A stretch of 64,000 bases of DNA from Paraburkholderia agricolaris (GTDB lineage: Bacteria > Pseudomonadota > Gammaproteobacteria > Burkholderiales > Burkholderiaceae), in assembly GCF_009455635.1 (NCBI RefSeq), contig NZ_QPER01000002.1:682001-746000 (forward strand), given 5' to 3'. The notes beneath the pieces were generated by a model that worked only from the letters and a program-made list of their open reading frames with translations, made no database searches and was not told where the DNA came from. The position numbers were made by a program, and so were the translations under genes. Shown piece by piece: positions 33,810 to 43,514 of this stretch; the first letter of the stretch is position 1, and every line of letters starts with the position of its first letter.

Positions 33810-34661
33810 TCACTTCACCGCCCCCAACGCCAGCCCCTTAACCAAAAACCTCTGCAACCAGGCAAACACAACAGAAACGGGCAGCGTCGCACAAAGAGTA
33901 GCGGCCATCACCAGATGCCACTCCACAACATACTTCCCAGCGACCATGTCAGTCACTTGAACGGTTAAAGTCTTATTCTCCGGCGACCGAATCAACGTAT
34001 AAACCACCGCAAACTCATTCCACGCATTAATAAAAGTAAAGATCGCGGTAACGACAATTGCCGGCACAGCCAACGGCAAAAACACCTTAAAAACAGCCCT
34101 AGTCCTCCCACACCCCTCCAACCACGCCGACTCCTCCAAATCCCTCGGCACAGTCTGAAAGTACGAAGACAGCATCCAAACCGCGAACGCAATATTAAAC
34201 GCCGCATAAGAAACGATGACGCCAATCTTGGAGTCAACCAGATTCCCATCCCCATAAGGAATCATCGCCGCCAACCGGAACAACCCAACAACCAGCAGGA
34301 TCGGCGACAGCATCTGCGTCACTAAAAGAAACTGCGAATAAAACCCCTTCCCACGAAACGGAAACCGCGCCAACGCATAAGCCGCCGGCAAGCTCACCGC
34401 CAACGCCAGAGCAGTCGACAAAAAGCTGATCACGCAGCTATTCCTCAGCGCCACGCCAAAGTTAGCCGCAACCCACATATCCGAAAAGTTGCTCCACTGC
34501 CAATGCACCGGCAACCATCTCGCCGGATAAACAAAAATCTCCGTAGCCGGCTTCAAAGCAGTAAACAGCATCACAGCAAACGGAAACAACACCGCCACAA
34601 TCAGCGGCGAAAGTGCCAACCAGCACCACAGCGAGCGCTTCATCTTGACGCTGAGACTCAT
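33810..34661 (-). CDS. Carbohydrate ABC transporter permease, MalG type
   Basis: A 283-residue inner-membrane permease with six predicted helices. The cytoplasmic EAA loop that docks on the ATPase reads LEESAWLEGCGRTRAVFKVFLPLAVPAI (about residues 180-205). It belongs to the MalG/CUT1 permeases for sugars or sugar derivatives. Its start overlaps the stop of the other permease by four bases, indicating translational coupling. The ATPase subunit is encoded separately at 38161. Confidence 0.9.
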   Translation of the reverse strand: MSLSVKMKRSLWCWLALSPLIVAVLFPFAVMLFTALKPATEIFVYPARWLPVHWQWSNFSDMWVAANFGVALRNSCVISFLSTALALAVSLPAAYALARFPFRGKGFYSQFLLVTQMLSPILLVVGLFRLAAMIPYGDGNLVDSKIGVIVSYAAFNIAFAVWMLSSYFQTVPRDLEESAWLEGCGRTRAVFKVFLPLAVPAIVVTAIFTFINAWNEFAVVYTLIRSPENKTLTVQVTDMVAGKYVVEWHLVMAATLCATLPVSVVFAWLQRFLVKGLALGAVK

Positions 34662-35548
34662 GACGTCTCTCCTTCTTTCGCGGGCTGCAGGCGCAGATAG
34701 ATCATCGAGAAAACGAACAGCATGACGAGCATGATCAGCGACACCGCCGCAGCTTCGCCGGGACGTCCCAGCCGGAACCCAAGCTCATAGAGATACGTAA
34801 CGAGAATATGCGTGCCGTTATCCGGCCCGCCTTGCGTCATCACCCAGATGATCGGGAAAGAATTGAACACGTAGATCACGTTCAACAGAATCGTCATGTT
34901 GATGAACGGCCGCAAGAGCGGCATCGTCAGCTTGCGAAACTGCTGCCACGCACTGGCGCCATCCATGCGCGCTGCTTCGTAAATGTCACCCGGCACCGAC
35001 GACAAGCCGCCCAGCAGAATCGTCACCGTAAAGGGAATCGACACGAGAATACCCACCGCGATCTCAACCGGAAACGCGAGCTCCGGCGTAGCGAGCCAAT
35101 GAATCGGACCGTTGATCAACCCAAGCCGCTGCAACGTGACATTGACCATGCCGTAATCATCGTTGAAGGCCCAGCGCCACACCACGGCGGTCATCGTCAG
35201 CGAGACGGACCACGGCAGCATCACAATCGTGCGGGCCACGCCACGTCCATAGAAATCCTGATTCAGGATCAGCGCAACCGGCACCGAAATCAGCACCGTG
35301 CCGCCCACCACGCACACAGTCCAGACAATCGTCCGCTTGGCGGCAGCGAGAAACGCGGGGTCGGTGAAAATCGTAATGAAGTTCTGAAGACCGGTGAAAT
35401 CGCGGATCGCGCCGAAGCGCGAGACCTCGTGCAGCGATTGCCACACGATGTTGAAAATTGGATAGCTGATGATGAAAAGCGCCAACACCAGACTCGGCGC
35501 AATCAGTAACCAGGGCGCCTGCAGGCGCGAAGAAGCGGAACGGCTCAT
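34658..35548 (-). CDS. Carbohydrate ABC transporter permease, MalF type
   Basis: A 296-residue permease of the MalF/UgpA (CUT1) type. It has six helices starting PWLLIAPSLVLALFIISYPIF and the EAA loop IYEAARMDGASAWQQFRKLTMPLLRP. It forms a heterodimer with the MalG-type protein encoded immediately downstream (ATGA overlap). It lies 153 bases downstream of the substrate-binding protein gene on the same strand. Confidence 0.9.
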   Translation of the reverse strand: MSRSASSRLQAPWLLIAPSLVLALFIISYPIFNIVWQSLHEVSRFGAIRDFTGLQNFITIFTDPAFLAAAKRTIVWTVCVVGGTVLISVPVALILNQDFYGRGVARTIVMLPWSVSLTMTAVVWRWAFNDDYGMVNVTLQRLGLINGPIHWLATPELAFPVEIAVGILVSIPFTVTILLGGLSSVPGDIYEAARMDGASAWQQFRKLTMPLLRPFINMTILLNVIYVFNSFPIIWVMTQGGPDNGTHILVTYLYELGFRLGRPGEAAAVSLIMLVMLFVFSMIYLRLQPAKEGETS

Positions 35549-35701
35549 GCGTGCTCGATCGTAAGACGCGTCCCCATTAGAAAAGAGGCGCGACGGGATG
35601 GGCCGGATAGTGCATTACATCCATGACAACCGAAACGCGCACCGCCTTGGCAACGGCGGCGCGCGTTCCGTGTTCAGCAGATCACCTCATGACTACGTGT
35701 G

Positions 35702-36934
35702 TCACTTACCGAGCGACTTGTTCGCTTGCGCGGCCGCGGCATTCAACGCGTCAGCAGGCTTTGCCTTGCCCAGGTAGATCGATTGCATTGCATCGGTCAC
35801 AGCCTTCGCAGTGTCTTCCCAACCGGTCACGGTCGGCGCGAAGTGAGCCGTCGGCAGCAGCGCGACGAAAGCTTTGGTATCCGGATCGTTGAACGCCGGA
35901 TCGGTCGCCTCAGCCTTGGTGGTCGGCAGGAAGCCTTCGGTCGTCGTGAACTCGACGCGCGGTTCCTTCGTGAACAGATAGTCGAGGAACTTCCAGGCCG
36001 ACTTCTTCACCTTCGAGTTCTTGAACATCACGATCGAGTCGGTCACCGCGTAGGTGGCGTGCGTCGTGCCCATCGGGATCGGATCGATACCGTACTTCAG
36101 ATTCGGCGCTTCCTTCTTGATCTGCTTGGCGAGGAACGGGGCGGAAATCATCATCGCCACGCGGCCTTGCTTGAACAGGTTCTGCACGTCTTCACGGCTG
36201 TAGCCGGTCACGCCAGGCTGCGTCAGGCCCTCGTCGATCATTGTCTTGTAGAGCGTAGCGGCCTTGATGCCGGCCGGCGAATTGAACGCCGCCTTGCCGT
36301 CCTTGCCCACTACGTCGCCGCCATTGGTCCACAGCGCGTAGTAATAGTAGACGTCGGTTTCGATTTCCTTGCCTTGCAGACCGAAGCCGGCAATGCCCTG
36401 TGCCTTCAGTTTCTTCGACGCATCGATCACGTCATTCCACGTTTTCGGGCCGTCAGGATAGCCGACCTTCGCGAGCAGATCCTTGTTGTAGTAGAGCCCG
36501 CGTGCGGAAGCGGCGATCGGCAGGCCGTACACCTTGCCGTTGATCTCACCCGGTGCGAGGAACGGGCCAATGAAGCGGTTCTTGAAGCTCGCGTCCATGT
36601 AGCCGTCGAGCGGCTCGGCCACGTCGTCCTTCACGAAGTCGAGCAGCCAGCGCGTGCCGACGATCGCCAGGTCGGCGTTGGCGCCGCCGGAGATGTCCGT
36701 TTGCAGTTTCTGTTGCAGCGTGTCCCAGTTCACGTCTTCGATCTTGATCGTTGTGCCGGGATTGGCCTTCTCGAAGTTACGGGCCATCTTTTCGAAGTAC
36801 GGCGCGGTCGCATCGCTGTAATGCGCGACCGTCACGCGAACCGTGTCGGCGTGCGCCGCGACGGCGATACCTGCAAACGCGAGCGCTACGGCAACTTTGC
36901 CGAGCGCGAGTGAAGCACGGGCATGCAACGACAT
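35702..36934 (-). CDS. Sugar ABC transporter substrate-binding protein
   Basis: A 410-residue periplasmic binding protein. The signal peptide MSLHARASLALGKVAVALAF... is cleaved near AHA-D. The mature protein has the type I sugar-binding (SBP_bac_1) pattern: VRVTVAHYSDATAPYFEKMARNFEKANPGTTIKIEDV, the hinge-proximal YGLPIAASARGLYYNKDLLAKVGY (typical of CUT1 binding proteins) and a C-terminal KKSAWKFLDYLFTKE. It delivers a sugar or polyol to the two downstream permeases. A palindrome upstream (37057-37088) may be the operator of this divergent locus. Confidence 0.92.
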   Translation of the reverse strand: MSLHARASLALGKVAVALAFAGIAVAAHADTVRVTVAHYSDATAPYFEKMARNFEKANPGTTIKIEDVNWDTLQQKLQTDISGGANADLAIVGTRWLLDFVKDDVAEPLDGYMDASFKNRFIGPFLAPGEINGKVYGLPIAASARGLYYNKDLLAKVGYPDGPKTWNDVIDASKKLKAQGIAGFGLQGKEIETDVYYYYALWTNGGDVVGKDGKAAFNSPAGIKAATLYKTMIDEGLTQPGVTGYSREDVQNLFKQGRVAMMISAPFLAKQIKKEAPNLKYGIDPIPMGTTHATYAVTDSIVMFKNSKVKKSAWKFLDYLFTKEPRVEFTTTEGFLPTTKAEATDPAFNDPDTKAFVALLPTAHFAPTVTGWEDTAKAVTDAMQSIYLGKAKPADALNAAAAQANKSLGK

Positions 36935-37056
36935 TTCTCTCTCTCCTGTGTCGATCGGAGTTAGCGTTTTAGCGCGTAGTCCGGTCCCATCCGATGATGG
37001 TGGGGGGGTGGTCTGCTGCCGTCGCCGGCCGCGTTGGTTAAATTGTTTGAAAAAAT

Positions 37057-37088
37057 CCTACATGACGCAAAATAGCTTGTCACGTAGG
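37057..37088. promoter_or_regulatory. Inverted repeat, candidate RpiR operator
   Basis: CCTACATGAC (37057-37066) and GTCACGTAGG (37079-37088) are complementary at nine of ten positions, with a 12-base AT-rich spacer. It sits in the 336-base interval between the divergent binding-protein and SDR genes. The RpiR-type regulator encoded in the same locus is the likeliest ligand. Confidence 0.5.
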
Positions 37089-37270
37089 GTCTGCCATATT
37101 TTTTCTCGGCGGGTTTTGTGCATAAGATGCTGTAAAGCAGGGGTATTCTGCGTAACGCGAAGTCACGGATACCCAATCTTCGGGATGACTAGACAAGTGC
37201 GCAGCGTCGGGTTTGTAGGAAACTTACACGCCAGAATGACGGTGCGATGCGGTTAGGAGCGAGGGCGGAC

Positions 37271-38044
37271 ATGAATCGTGTGGTGTTGGTGACGGGCGCT
37301 TGCGGCGGGATTGGCAGCGTGTTGTGCAAGCGTTTCGTGGAGCAGGGCGACACGGTGCTGGCGCTCGATATCGACGCGGCCGCGCTCAGTGCGCTAGTGG
37401 CGCAACTCGGCGAGGCACACGTCACGCCGGTCGCGGTCGACCTGGGCGATGCTGCCGCAGTGCAGCAAGCCGTTGCCGACGCAGTGAAAACGCGCGGTCC
37501 GGTGGACGTGCTGGTTGCCAACGCGGGCGCCGCCAAAGGAATGACGCTCGCCACCACCGATGCCGCCAGTTGGCAGCGCGACATCCATCTGAATCTGAAC
37601 GGCACGTATCACACGGTGGAAGCAGTGCGTGCGTCGATGATCGAACGGCAGAAGGGCGCACTGGTGTTGATCGGCTCGGTGAACGGCATGGCCGCGCTCG
37701 GGCATCCGGCGTATAGCGCGGCGAAGGCCGGGCTCATCAGCTACACGAAAGCGCTGGCGATCGAGCTGGGCCGCTATGGGATTCGCGCGAACATCGTCTG
37801 TCCAGGGACGGTAAAGACGCAAGCGTGGCAGGCACGCGTCGACAAGAATCCGCAGGTCTTCGAGGATCTGAAGAAGTGGTACCCGTTGCGCGACTTCGCG
37901 ACGCCCGACGATATCGCCGACGCGGTGATGTTCCTCGCCTCGCCGATGGCGCGCGTGATTACCGGCGTCGCGTTGCCGGTCGACGGCGGGCTGATGGCCG
38001 GCAATCGCCTGATGGCGGAAGAGCTGACGCTGGAATCGCTTTGA
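37271..38044 (+). CDS. Short-chain dehydrogenase/reductase of sugar locus
   Basis: A 257-residue classical SDR: VTGACGGIG nucleotide motif, NAGAAKG, catalytic Ser in IGSVNG, Tyr/Lys in YSAAK and the terminal TGVALPVDGG. The ATG at 37271 is preferred over one eight codons upstream on the basis of alignment. It is the first plus-strand gene facing the ABC transporter and precedes its ATPase, so it probably oxidises the imported sugar or polyol. The exact substrate is unknown. Confidence 0.9.
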   Translation: MNRVVLVTGACGGIGSVLCKRFVEQGDTVLALDIDAAALSALVAQLGEAHVTPVAVDLGDAAAVQQAVADAVKTRGPVDVLVANAGAAKGMTLATTDAASWQRDIHLNLNGTYHTVEAVRASMIERQKGALVLIGSVNGMAALGHPAYSAAKAGLISYTKALAIELGRYGIRANIVCPGTVKTQAWQARVDKNPQVFEDLKKWYPLRDFATPDDIADAVMFLASPMARVITGVALPVDGGLMAGNRLMAEELTLESL

Positions 38045-38160
38045 ACTGGTTTGAATGGTGGTGACCCGATACCCCATACCCGATAGCGCGCCGTGCTCCT
38101 TTGCCCGAACACGCAAGACGGCACGGCAGCAAGACGATGCAGTAAGACGATGAGGACAGC

Positions 38161-39243
38161 ATGGCAGCAGTGCAACTGAGCGGCATCTTCAAACGCTACG
38201 GCGACACGCAAGTGGTGCACGGCATCGATCTCGACATCGATGACGGCGAGTTCGTCGTGCTGGTCGGCCCGTCGGGTTGCGGCAAGAGCACCTTGATGCG
38301 GATGGTCGCGGGGCTCGAGGAAATCAGCGGCGGCGATCTGATGATCGGCGGCACGCGCGCGAATACGCTTGCCCCGCAGCAGCGCAATATCTCGATGGTG
38401 TTCCAGAGCTACGCGCTCTATCCGCATCTGTCGGTCTACGAAAACATCGCGTTCGGGCCGCGGATTCGCAAGGAATCGTCCGCGAGTTTCAAGCCGCGGA
38501 TCGAAGCCGCCGCGAAGATGCTGAACCTTGGCGGTTATCTGGATCGCTTGCCGCGCGCGCTGTCGGGTGGCCAACGTCAGCGGGTGGCGATGGGCCGTGC
38601 AGTGGTGCGCGAGCCGTCGTTATTTCTATTCGACGAACCGCTGTCCAATCTCGACGCCAAACTGCGCGTGCAGATGCGCACGGAGATCAAGGCGCTGCAT
38701 CAGCGTCTGAAGAATACGGTGATCTACGTCACGCACGATCAGATCGAAGCGATGACGATGGCCGACCGCATCGTCGTGATGAACGCGGGACGGATCGAGC
38801 AGATCGGTCGTCCGCTGGAACTGTACGATCATCCGGCAAACCTCTTCGTGGCGAGTTTTCTCGGCTCGCCGTCGATGAATTTCGCGGAAGGGGTGCTGGT
38901 CAATCGGACGGAAGGGCACGGCCTGGCGTTGAAACTCAGCGACGGTGGCGAGATCGTGCTGGAAGGCGCGCCGGCGTCGGCGGCGCCCGGCGCGAAGGTC
39001 ACACTCGGTATCCGTCCCGAACATATCGAAACCATGGCTGACAAGCCGGACGCCACGATGGAAGTCGAAGTGGTCGAGCCGACTGGCGCCGAAACCCACT
39101 TGTACGGGAAAATAGGCGGCAGCACGTGGTGCGTGACGACTCGCCAGCGCTCGAAAGTCGAGCCCGGCCAGCGGGTCACGCTGCGTCTGCCGGCCGGCCA
39201 TATTCATCTGTTCGATACGGAGAGTGGACGCAGGCTGGTCTGA
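38161..39243 (+). CDS. Sugar ABC transporter ATP-binding protein, UgpC/MalK type
   Basis: A 360-residue ATPase. Walker A is GPSGCGKST (36-44), the Q-loop is Q82, the signature is LSGGQ (134-138), and Walker B is LFLFDEP with the D-loop SNLDA. The C-terminal third (about 240-360) is the MalK/UgpC regulatory OB-fold region (GIRPEHIET ... VEVVEPTGAETHLYGKIGG). It energises the MalF/MalG-type permeases encoded divergently at 33810-35548. The two half-operons together make a complete importer. Confidence 0.93.
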   Translation: MAAVQLSGIFKRYGDTQVVHGIDLDIDDGEFVVLVGPSGCGKSTLMRMVAGLEEISGGDLMIGGTRANTLAPQQRNISMVFQSYALYPHLSVYENIAFGPRIRKESSASFKPRIEAAAKMLNLGGYLDRLPRALSGGQRQRVAMGRAVVREPSLFLFDEPLSNLDAKLRVQMRTEIKALHQRLKNTVIYVTHDQIEAMTMADRIVVMNAGRIEQIGRPLELYDHPANLFVASFLGSPSMNFAEGVLVNRTEGHGLALKLSDGGEIVLEGAPASAAPGAKVTLGIRPEHIETMADKPDATMEVEVVEPTGAETHLYGKIGGSTWCVTTRQRSKVEPGQRVTLRLPAGHIHLFDTESGRRLV

Positions 39244-39335
39244 ACCGCGTGTTGCCGCTTGAAGTCGATTCAAGCTGATTGAAGGATTGAAGCTGCGACG
39301 CGACGCGGATTCATTTAACCCTTAAGGAACACCGG

Positions 39336-40199
39336 GTGTCCGCACCGAACTTGATTCCCCACATCCGCGGCGCACTGGCCAATTTGCGGCCCGCCGAGCG
39401 CAAAGTTGCCGACATGGTGCTGAGCGACGTCGACTTTGCGATGCGCGCGAGCATCACCGAGCTTGCGCAGCGCGCGGACGTGTCCGAGCCTTCCGTCACG
39501 CGCTTCTGCCGCGCGATCGGCGCGCATGGCCTGCGTGACTTCAAGATGCAATTGGCGCAAAGCGTGGCGGGCGGGGTGCCGTATGCGTCGACCGCGGTGG
39601 CGCGTGACGACGATGTGCGCACGTTGATGGACAAAGTAGGTGAAGCCGCCGTCGACGGGATTACCCATGCGTGTGGTGCACTGGACCCGGCCGTGTTCGA
39701 GAGCGCGGTTGCGGCGTTGTCGAGCGCGGGGCGGGTGTTCTTCTTCGGCGTGGGTTCGGGGTCGGGACTTGTCGCGCAAGATGCGGCGTTGAGGTTCTTG
39801 CGGCTGGATATCGCGGCTACCGCGTTTACCGACGGTCATTTGCAACGTCTCTACGCGGGTCTGATGGAGCCGGGCGATGTGGCGTTTGCGATTTCACACT
39901 CGGGCCGCAGCGTCGAAGTGAACGAAAGCATTCAGATCGCCAAGGAGCGTGGCGCGACCACGATTGCGCTGACTAATGTCGGCTCGCGGCTGGCGTGGCT
40001 GGTGGATATTCCGTTGCTGCTGCGCGTGCCGAGTCCGATCGATCCGAATACGCCAGGCGTGTCGCGGCTGGTGCATCTGTGCATCATGGATGCGCTGGCG
40101 ATCGGCGTCGCGTTGAAGGCGCGGCCGAAAACCCTCGAAAAGATGCGGCACGCGAAGGCGCGGTTGTCGTCGCATGAGCCGGAGGCGGCGGGGGACTGA
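39336..40199 (+). CDS. MurR/RpiR-family transcriptional regulator
   Basis: A 287-residue regulator with an N-terminal HTH_6 domain (about 1-77, LRPAERKVADMVLSDVDFAMRASITELAQRADVSEPSVTRFCRAIG) and a C-terminal SIS sugar-phosphate-binding domain (about 125-255, with FFFGVGSGSGLVAQDAALRF and AISHSGRSVEVNESIQIA). The start is GTG 39336 with AAGGA upstream. It should sense a phosphorylated sugar and control the surrounding ABC/SDR locus, probably through the palindrome at 37057. Confidence 0.92.
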   Translation: MSAPNLIPHIRGALANLRPAERKVADMVLSDVDFAMRASITELAQRADVSEPSVTRFCRAIGAHGLRDFKMQLAQSVAGGVPYASTAVARDDDVRTLMDKVGEAAVDGITHACGALDPAVFESAVAALSSAGRVFFFGVGSGSGLVAQDAALRFLRLDIAATAFTDGHLQRLYAGLMEPGDVAFAISHSGRSVEVNESIQIAKERGATTIALTNVGSRLAWLVDIPLLLRVPSPIDPNTPGVSRLVHLCIMDALAIGVALKARPKTLEKMRHAKARLSSHEPEAAGD

Positions 40200-40255
40200 T
40201 CCGGTTAGTCCGCTTCCGGAGCCCTGCGACGAACGCCTGAAGCATGCCTGAAGCA

Positions 40256-41293
40256 TCACGCTGCTTGAGGCCGCCAGGCGATCATCCCCGCCGTGCGAGC
40301 GCGAACTTCCGGTGACGCTAAACAGGTTGCAACGGCCTCGTATCCCGGCGTGCCTGGATAAGGGGCGACGAGCGTGGGCGGGCTGTGATTGGCCGGGCAC
40401 AGAATAATCGATTCATCCGGGCCGATTGCAGTCAGATCCAGGATCGCCGAAGAGCGCGTCATCAGAAATAGCGGGCGGCCGCCTGCTTTGGCGAGTTGAC
40501 GCAGACAGGCGATTAACGCCTCCTGCGTGGCCTGATCCAGCCCTTGCTCCACCATGTCGACCACAAGCACGGCAGGCCCTTCGGATTCCAGTCCGGCGAG
40601 CAGGGCGATGAGTGCTTCCGATTCAGACGCACCTTCGTCGACGAGCCACGCCAGCGTCCGATCCACGCGCGATTTGAGCGCGGCATCCGTTTCCAGACGC
40701 GCTACGGTCGCAGCATGGCCATCGTGTATCCGGTCGAGGCCGAGGAAGGCGGCATTCGGCAGCTTCTCCGCCAGGCAGCTCGCCAGCCGCGTCTTGCCGC
40801 TTCCCAACGGGCCGATGATGTAGTTCAGCGGCCGGATCTCGCGAAGTTCGAACCGTTCGCCACCCCACGGCCAGGGGAGATCGAAGGCTGTGCCGAATTC
40901 CGCGCCAGGATTGAGCAGACGCGCCAGTTCTCCATCGGCCGGCGCCTGACCCTTGGCGAGACCTGCCCGAAGCCCCCTGACCTTGGCGATCGTATCCACG
41001 AGCTGACGAATGCCGGCCTCGAGCTTCGCTTCGTGCGTGGCCAAGGCGGGCTCCAGGCTTCGCGGGTCGCCTTCCAGCACCTGGGTCACCTGGGCGAGGC
41101 TAAGGCCAAGCGCTCGCAGGGACACGATTTCCGCTGCACGCGCCATCTCGGCGGGACCATACGTGCGATACCCGGCGAGCGTGCGTGACGGCGTCACCAG
41201 GCCGCGCTGCTCATAGAGCCGCAAGGCCTTGGTCGAGACACCGAGCCGCCGCGCCGCTTCGGACGCATTCAGATAGGGGGTGGAACAACGCAT
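40256..41293 (-). CDS. MerR-type regulator fused to P-loop ATPase domain
   Basis: A 345-residue two-domain protein. Residues about 8-75 are a MerR HTH (LNASEAARRLGVSTKALRLYEQRGLVTPSRTLAGYRTYG), followed by a dimerisation helix to about 115. From about 140 to 320 there is an ABC/AAA-like nucleotide-binding domain: Walker A GPLGSGKT (161-168), Walker B AVLVVDMVEQGLDQAT (D246), and a sensor-like LFLMTRSS. MerR proteins usually carry a short effector domain, so regulation by ATP binding is implied. It stands alone, opposite the exported-protein operon at 41498. Function unknown. Confidence 0.82.
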   Translation of the reverse strand: MRCSTPYLNASEAARRLGVSTKALRLYEQRGLVTPSRTLAGYRTYGPAEMARAAEIVSLRALGLSLAQVTQVLEGDPRSLEPALATHEAKLEAGIRQLVDTIAKVRGLRAGLAKGQAPADGELARLLNPGAEFGTAFDLPWPWGGERFELREIRPLNYIIGPLGSGKTRLASCLAEKLPNAAFLGLDRIHDGHAATVARLETDAALKSRVDRTLAWLVDEGASESEALIALLAGLESEGPAVLVVDMVEQGLDQATQEALIACLRQLAKAGGRPLFLMTRSSAILDLTAIGPDESIILCPANHSPPTLVAPYPGTPGYEAVATCLASPEVRARTAGMIAWRPQAA

Positions 41294-41497
41294 GAGTCAC
41301 CTCTGTGTTTGCTGACCACTCGCATCATGAGGTTGGCCCTTGGGGCCGAGTCAACAGGATATTGACAGCGTGGCATCGTTTTCGCGTCATCGTTTTACAA
41401 CGAACGGCGCGCACCATAAAATCCGCCGGACTGGCCGAATCCGCCAATGCACCACGCATTGGAAAAATCGCATTGCCAAAGATACCCCGAAGGGAAA

Positions 41498-42250
41498 ATG
41501 AAAAAACTCATCACGTCGGCCCTGTTGTGCCTGCCCCTGTTCGCTCACGCCGGTACTGACGCCACCGCCGACTGCCAGTCGCATCTGTCCACGTGGATGA
41601 AAACCTTGCACCCCGGCCGGCAACTCGACACCGAGCACGCGGCGTGCAAGGTCTGGCCTGCTGACCCTTCACTGACGCTGGCCGTGCAGCCACTGCCGAA
41701 AGCGGGCAACACCGACGACGAAGGCGAGTACGACGTCGAAGTGCTGGTCGCCGACAGCAAGTCGGGTGCCATCATCGCGCATACCTATGAAGCGGCTGCG
41801 ATCAGTTCGGACGCGATCCGCTTCAGTCAGATCGACCTGGACACCGCCCGCTATCAACTCACCCCGCAATTGCGCGCATTCGGCGTTCGCGTGACTTACG
41901 AGGGTGCGTCGCGCGTCAATCCGTACGAGGCTCAGGCGTTGAGCCTGTATGTGCTGGACGGCCACACGCTGCGCCGCGTGGTCGACGATCTGGCCGTCGA
42001 GAACAACACCGGCGAATGGGACGGCAATTGCGCCGGCACGTTCTCGGCGATCACACGCACGCTCGCCCTCGGTCCGGCCAACAGTGCGGGCTATGCGACG
42101 TTGCGCGTCGGCGAAACCGCGAAGGAAACCGTCAGCAAGCAGACGAGCCAGGACTGCGTATCGACCGATCGTTCGTTAAAGCGCACTACCACGACGCTCG
42201 AATACGACGGCACCGCTTATCGCGTGCCCAAAGCCTTGCACTATGAATGA
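41498..42250 (+). CDS. Secreted protein of unknown function, first gene of exported-protein operon
   Basis: A 250-residue exported protein. ATG 41498 follows GAAGGGAAA and begins a classic signal peptide, MKKLITSALLCLPLFAHAG, cleaved after AHA. The mature part has four cysteines (including C in ADCQSH, HAACKVW, GNCAG and SQDCVST), enough for two disulfides. No family was recognised. Its stop overlaps the start of the DUF3142 gene by eight bases, so the genes are translationally coupled. Confidence 0.75.
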   Translation: MKKLITSALLCLPLFAHAGTDATADCQSHLSTWMKTLHPGRQLDTEHAACKVWPADPSLTLAVQPLPKAGNTDDEGEYDVEVLVADSKSGAIIAHTYEAAAISSDAIRFSQIDLDTARYQLTPQLRAFGVRVTYEGASRVNPYEAQALSLYVLDGHTLRRVVDDLAVENNTGEWDGNCAGTFSAITRTLALGPANSAGYATLRVGETAKETVSKQTSQDCVSTDRSLKRTTTTLEYDGTAYRVPKALHYE

Positions 42251-43514
42251 CGGCAGTGCAGCGCCGTGGCGGCGGCGAGTGCGTGGCGCGCTCGCCGCTT
42301 GCGCCGTGTCGCTGCTGGCGTTGACGCTGATGCTGACGTTCGTCGGCGCTTGCAGCAAGCCGCCCGCACCGTTGCCGAACGACGCCTATCTCTGGCAGCG
42401 TAAATGGGCGCCGGCCGTTGCGTCGGCGCTCGAACAAAGCCGCGCTTTCGTCCAGACGTGGCATGTGCTGGCCGCGGAGAAAGACAGCAAAGATGATTGG
42501 ACCGTCGTCTCGCCCGATTGGACGATCCTCGCCGCAATCCACGCGCCTGTAAGCGCGGTCGTCCGGATCGACGGCCAACTCGACGATCTGAACACGTTGC
42601 CGGTCGCGCGCATCGTCAAGCTCGCGGCGGACTGGAAGCAGCATGGCATCCCGCTCGCGGCGATTGAAATCGATCACGACTGCGCGACGTCCAGGCTCGC
42701 CGGCTATGCGCGCTTTCTTGCCGCTCTACGCGCGCAACTCGATCCCACCGTCAAACTGACGATCACCGCGCTGCCCACCTGGCTCGACAGCCCCGCGCTC
42801 GACGCGCTGCTGGCCCAAGCCGACGAATCCATCCTGCAGGTGCACGCGGTCATGAATCCGGTGCGCGGGCTGTTCGATCCGGCGCAAGCGCGCGCATGGC
42901 TGCGCGAATTCGCGCCACGCACCCGGCGTCCGTGGCGCGTCGCGTTGCCGACTTACGGCTCGCGCGTGACATGGGGCGACGACGGCCGCGTGGCCGGCAT
43001 CGAAAGCGAGCGGCCGATGTTGCTCGCCAACGGCTCGACCCAGGGCGTCGTGCATGAACTTGTCGCGCAACCCGAGCACATCAGCGCTTTTGTCGCGCGG
43101 ATCGAACGCGATGCGTTGCCGGGACTCAAGGGCATCGTCTGGTTCCGTCTACCCACCGATGCGGACGAACGCGCATGGAGTCTAGCCACCTGGCGTGCCG
43201 TGCTCACGCGCGCACCGCTGACGTCCGCGATTGCCGCCGACGTGCGCCCAAGCGCGCAGCAGCCGGGTCTCTTCGACGTCTCGCTCGTCAGCGGCGGCAA
43301 CACCGACGCACCGTTGCCCGCGACCGTGCGCGCCGATGCCTCATGCGCAGCCGCCGATGGTATCAACGGCTACGCCCTCGACTACGACGCGCGCGGCATG
43401 CTGCTGCGTCGCGTTCAACCCGGTTTGCTGCGCGCGGGTATGCGCCGCGATATCGGCTGGCTTCGCTGCGGCGAAGTCGATAACAAAAAGGTCTCTGTTC
43501 ATGTTGAACCGTAA
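42243..43514 (+). CDS. DUF3142 family lipoprotein
   Basis: A 423-residue exported protein with a long basic N-terminus, a hydrophobic segment ending in the lipobox-like FVGAC (C37) and then a soluble part. The central DUF3142 region (about 40-300) contains AYLWQRKW, IEIDHDCATSRLAGYARFL and GIVWFRLPTDADERAWSL. The arrangement resembles a TIM-barrel glycoside-hydrolase-like fold, but catalytic residues are not established. It overlaps both neighbours (8 and 14 bases), so all three genes form a tight operon. Confidence 0.8.
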   Translation: MNDGSAAPWRRRVRGALAACAVSLLALTLMLTFVGACSKPPAPLPNDAYLWQRKWAPAVASALEQSRAFVQTWHVLAAEKDSKDDWTVVSPDWTILAAIHAPVSAVVRIDGQLDDLNTLPVARIVKLAADWKQHGIPLAAIEIDHDCATSRLAGYARFLAALRAQLDPTVKLTITALPTWLDSPALDALLAQADESILQVHAVMNPVRGLFDPAQARAWLREFAPRTRRPWRVALPTYGSRVTWGDDGRVAGIESERPMLLANGSTQGVVHELVAQPEHISAFVARIERDALPGLKGIVWFRLPTDADERAWSLATWRAVLTRAPLTSAIAADVRPSAQQPGLFDVSLVSGGNTDAPLPATVRADASCAAADGINGYALDYDARGMLLRRVQPGLLRAGMRRDIGWLRCGEVDNKKVSVHVEP

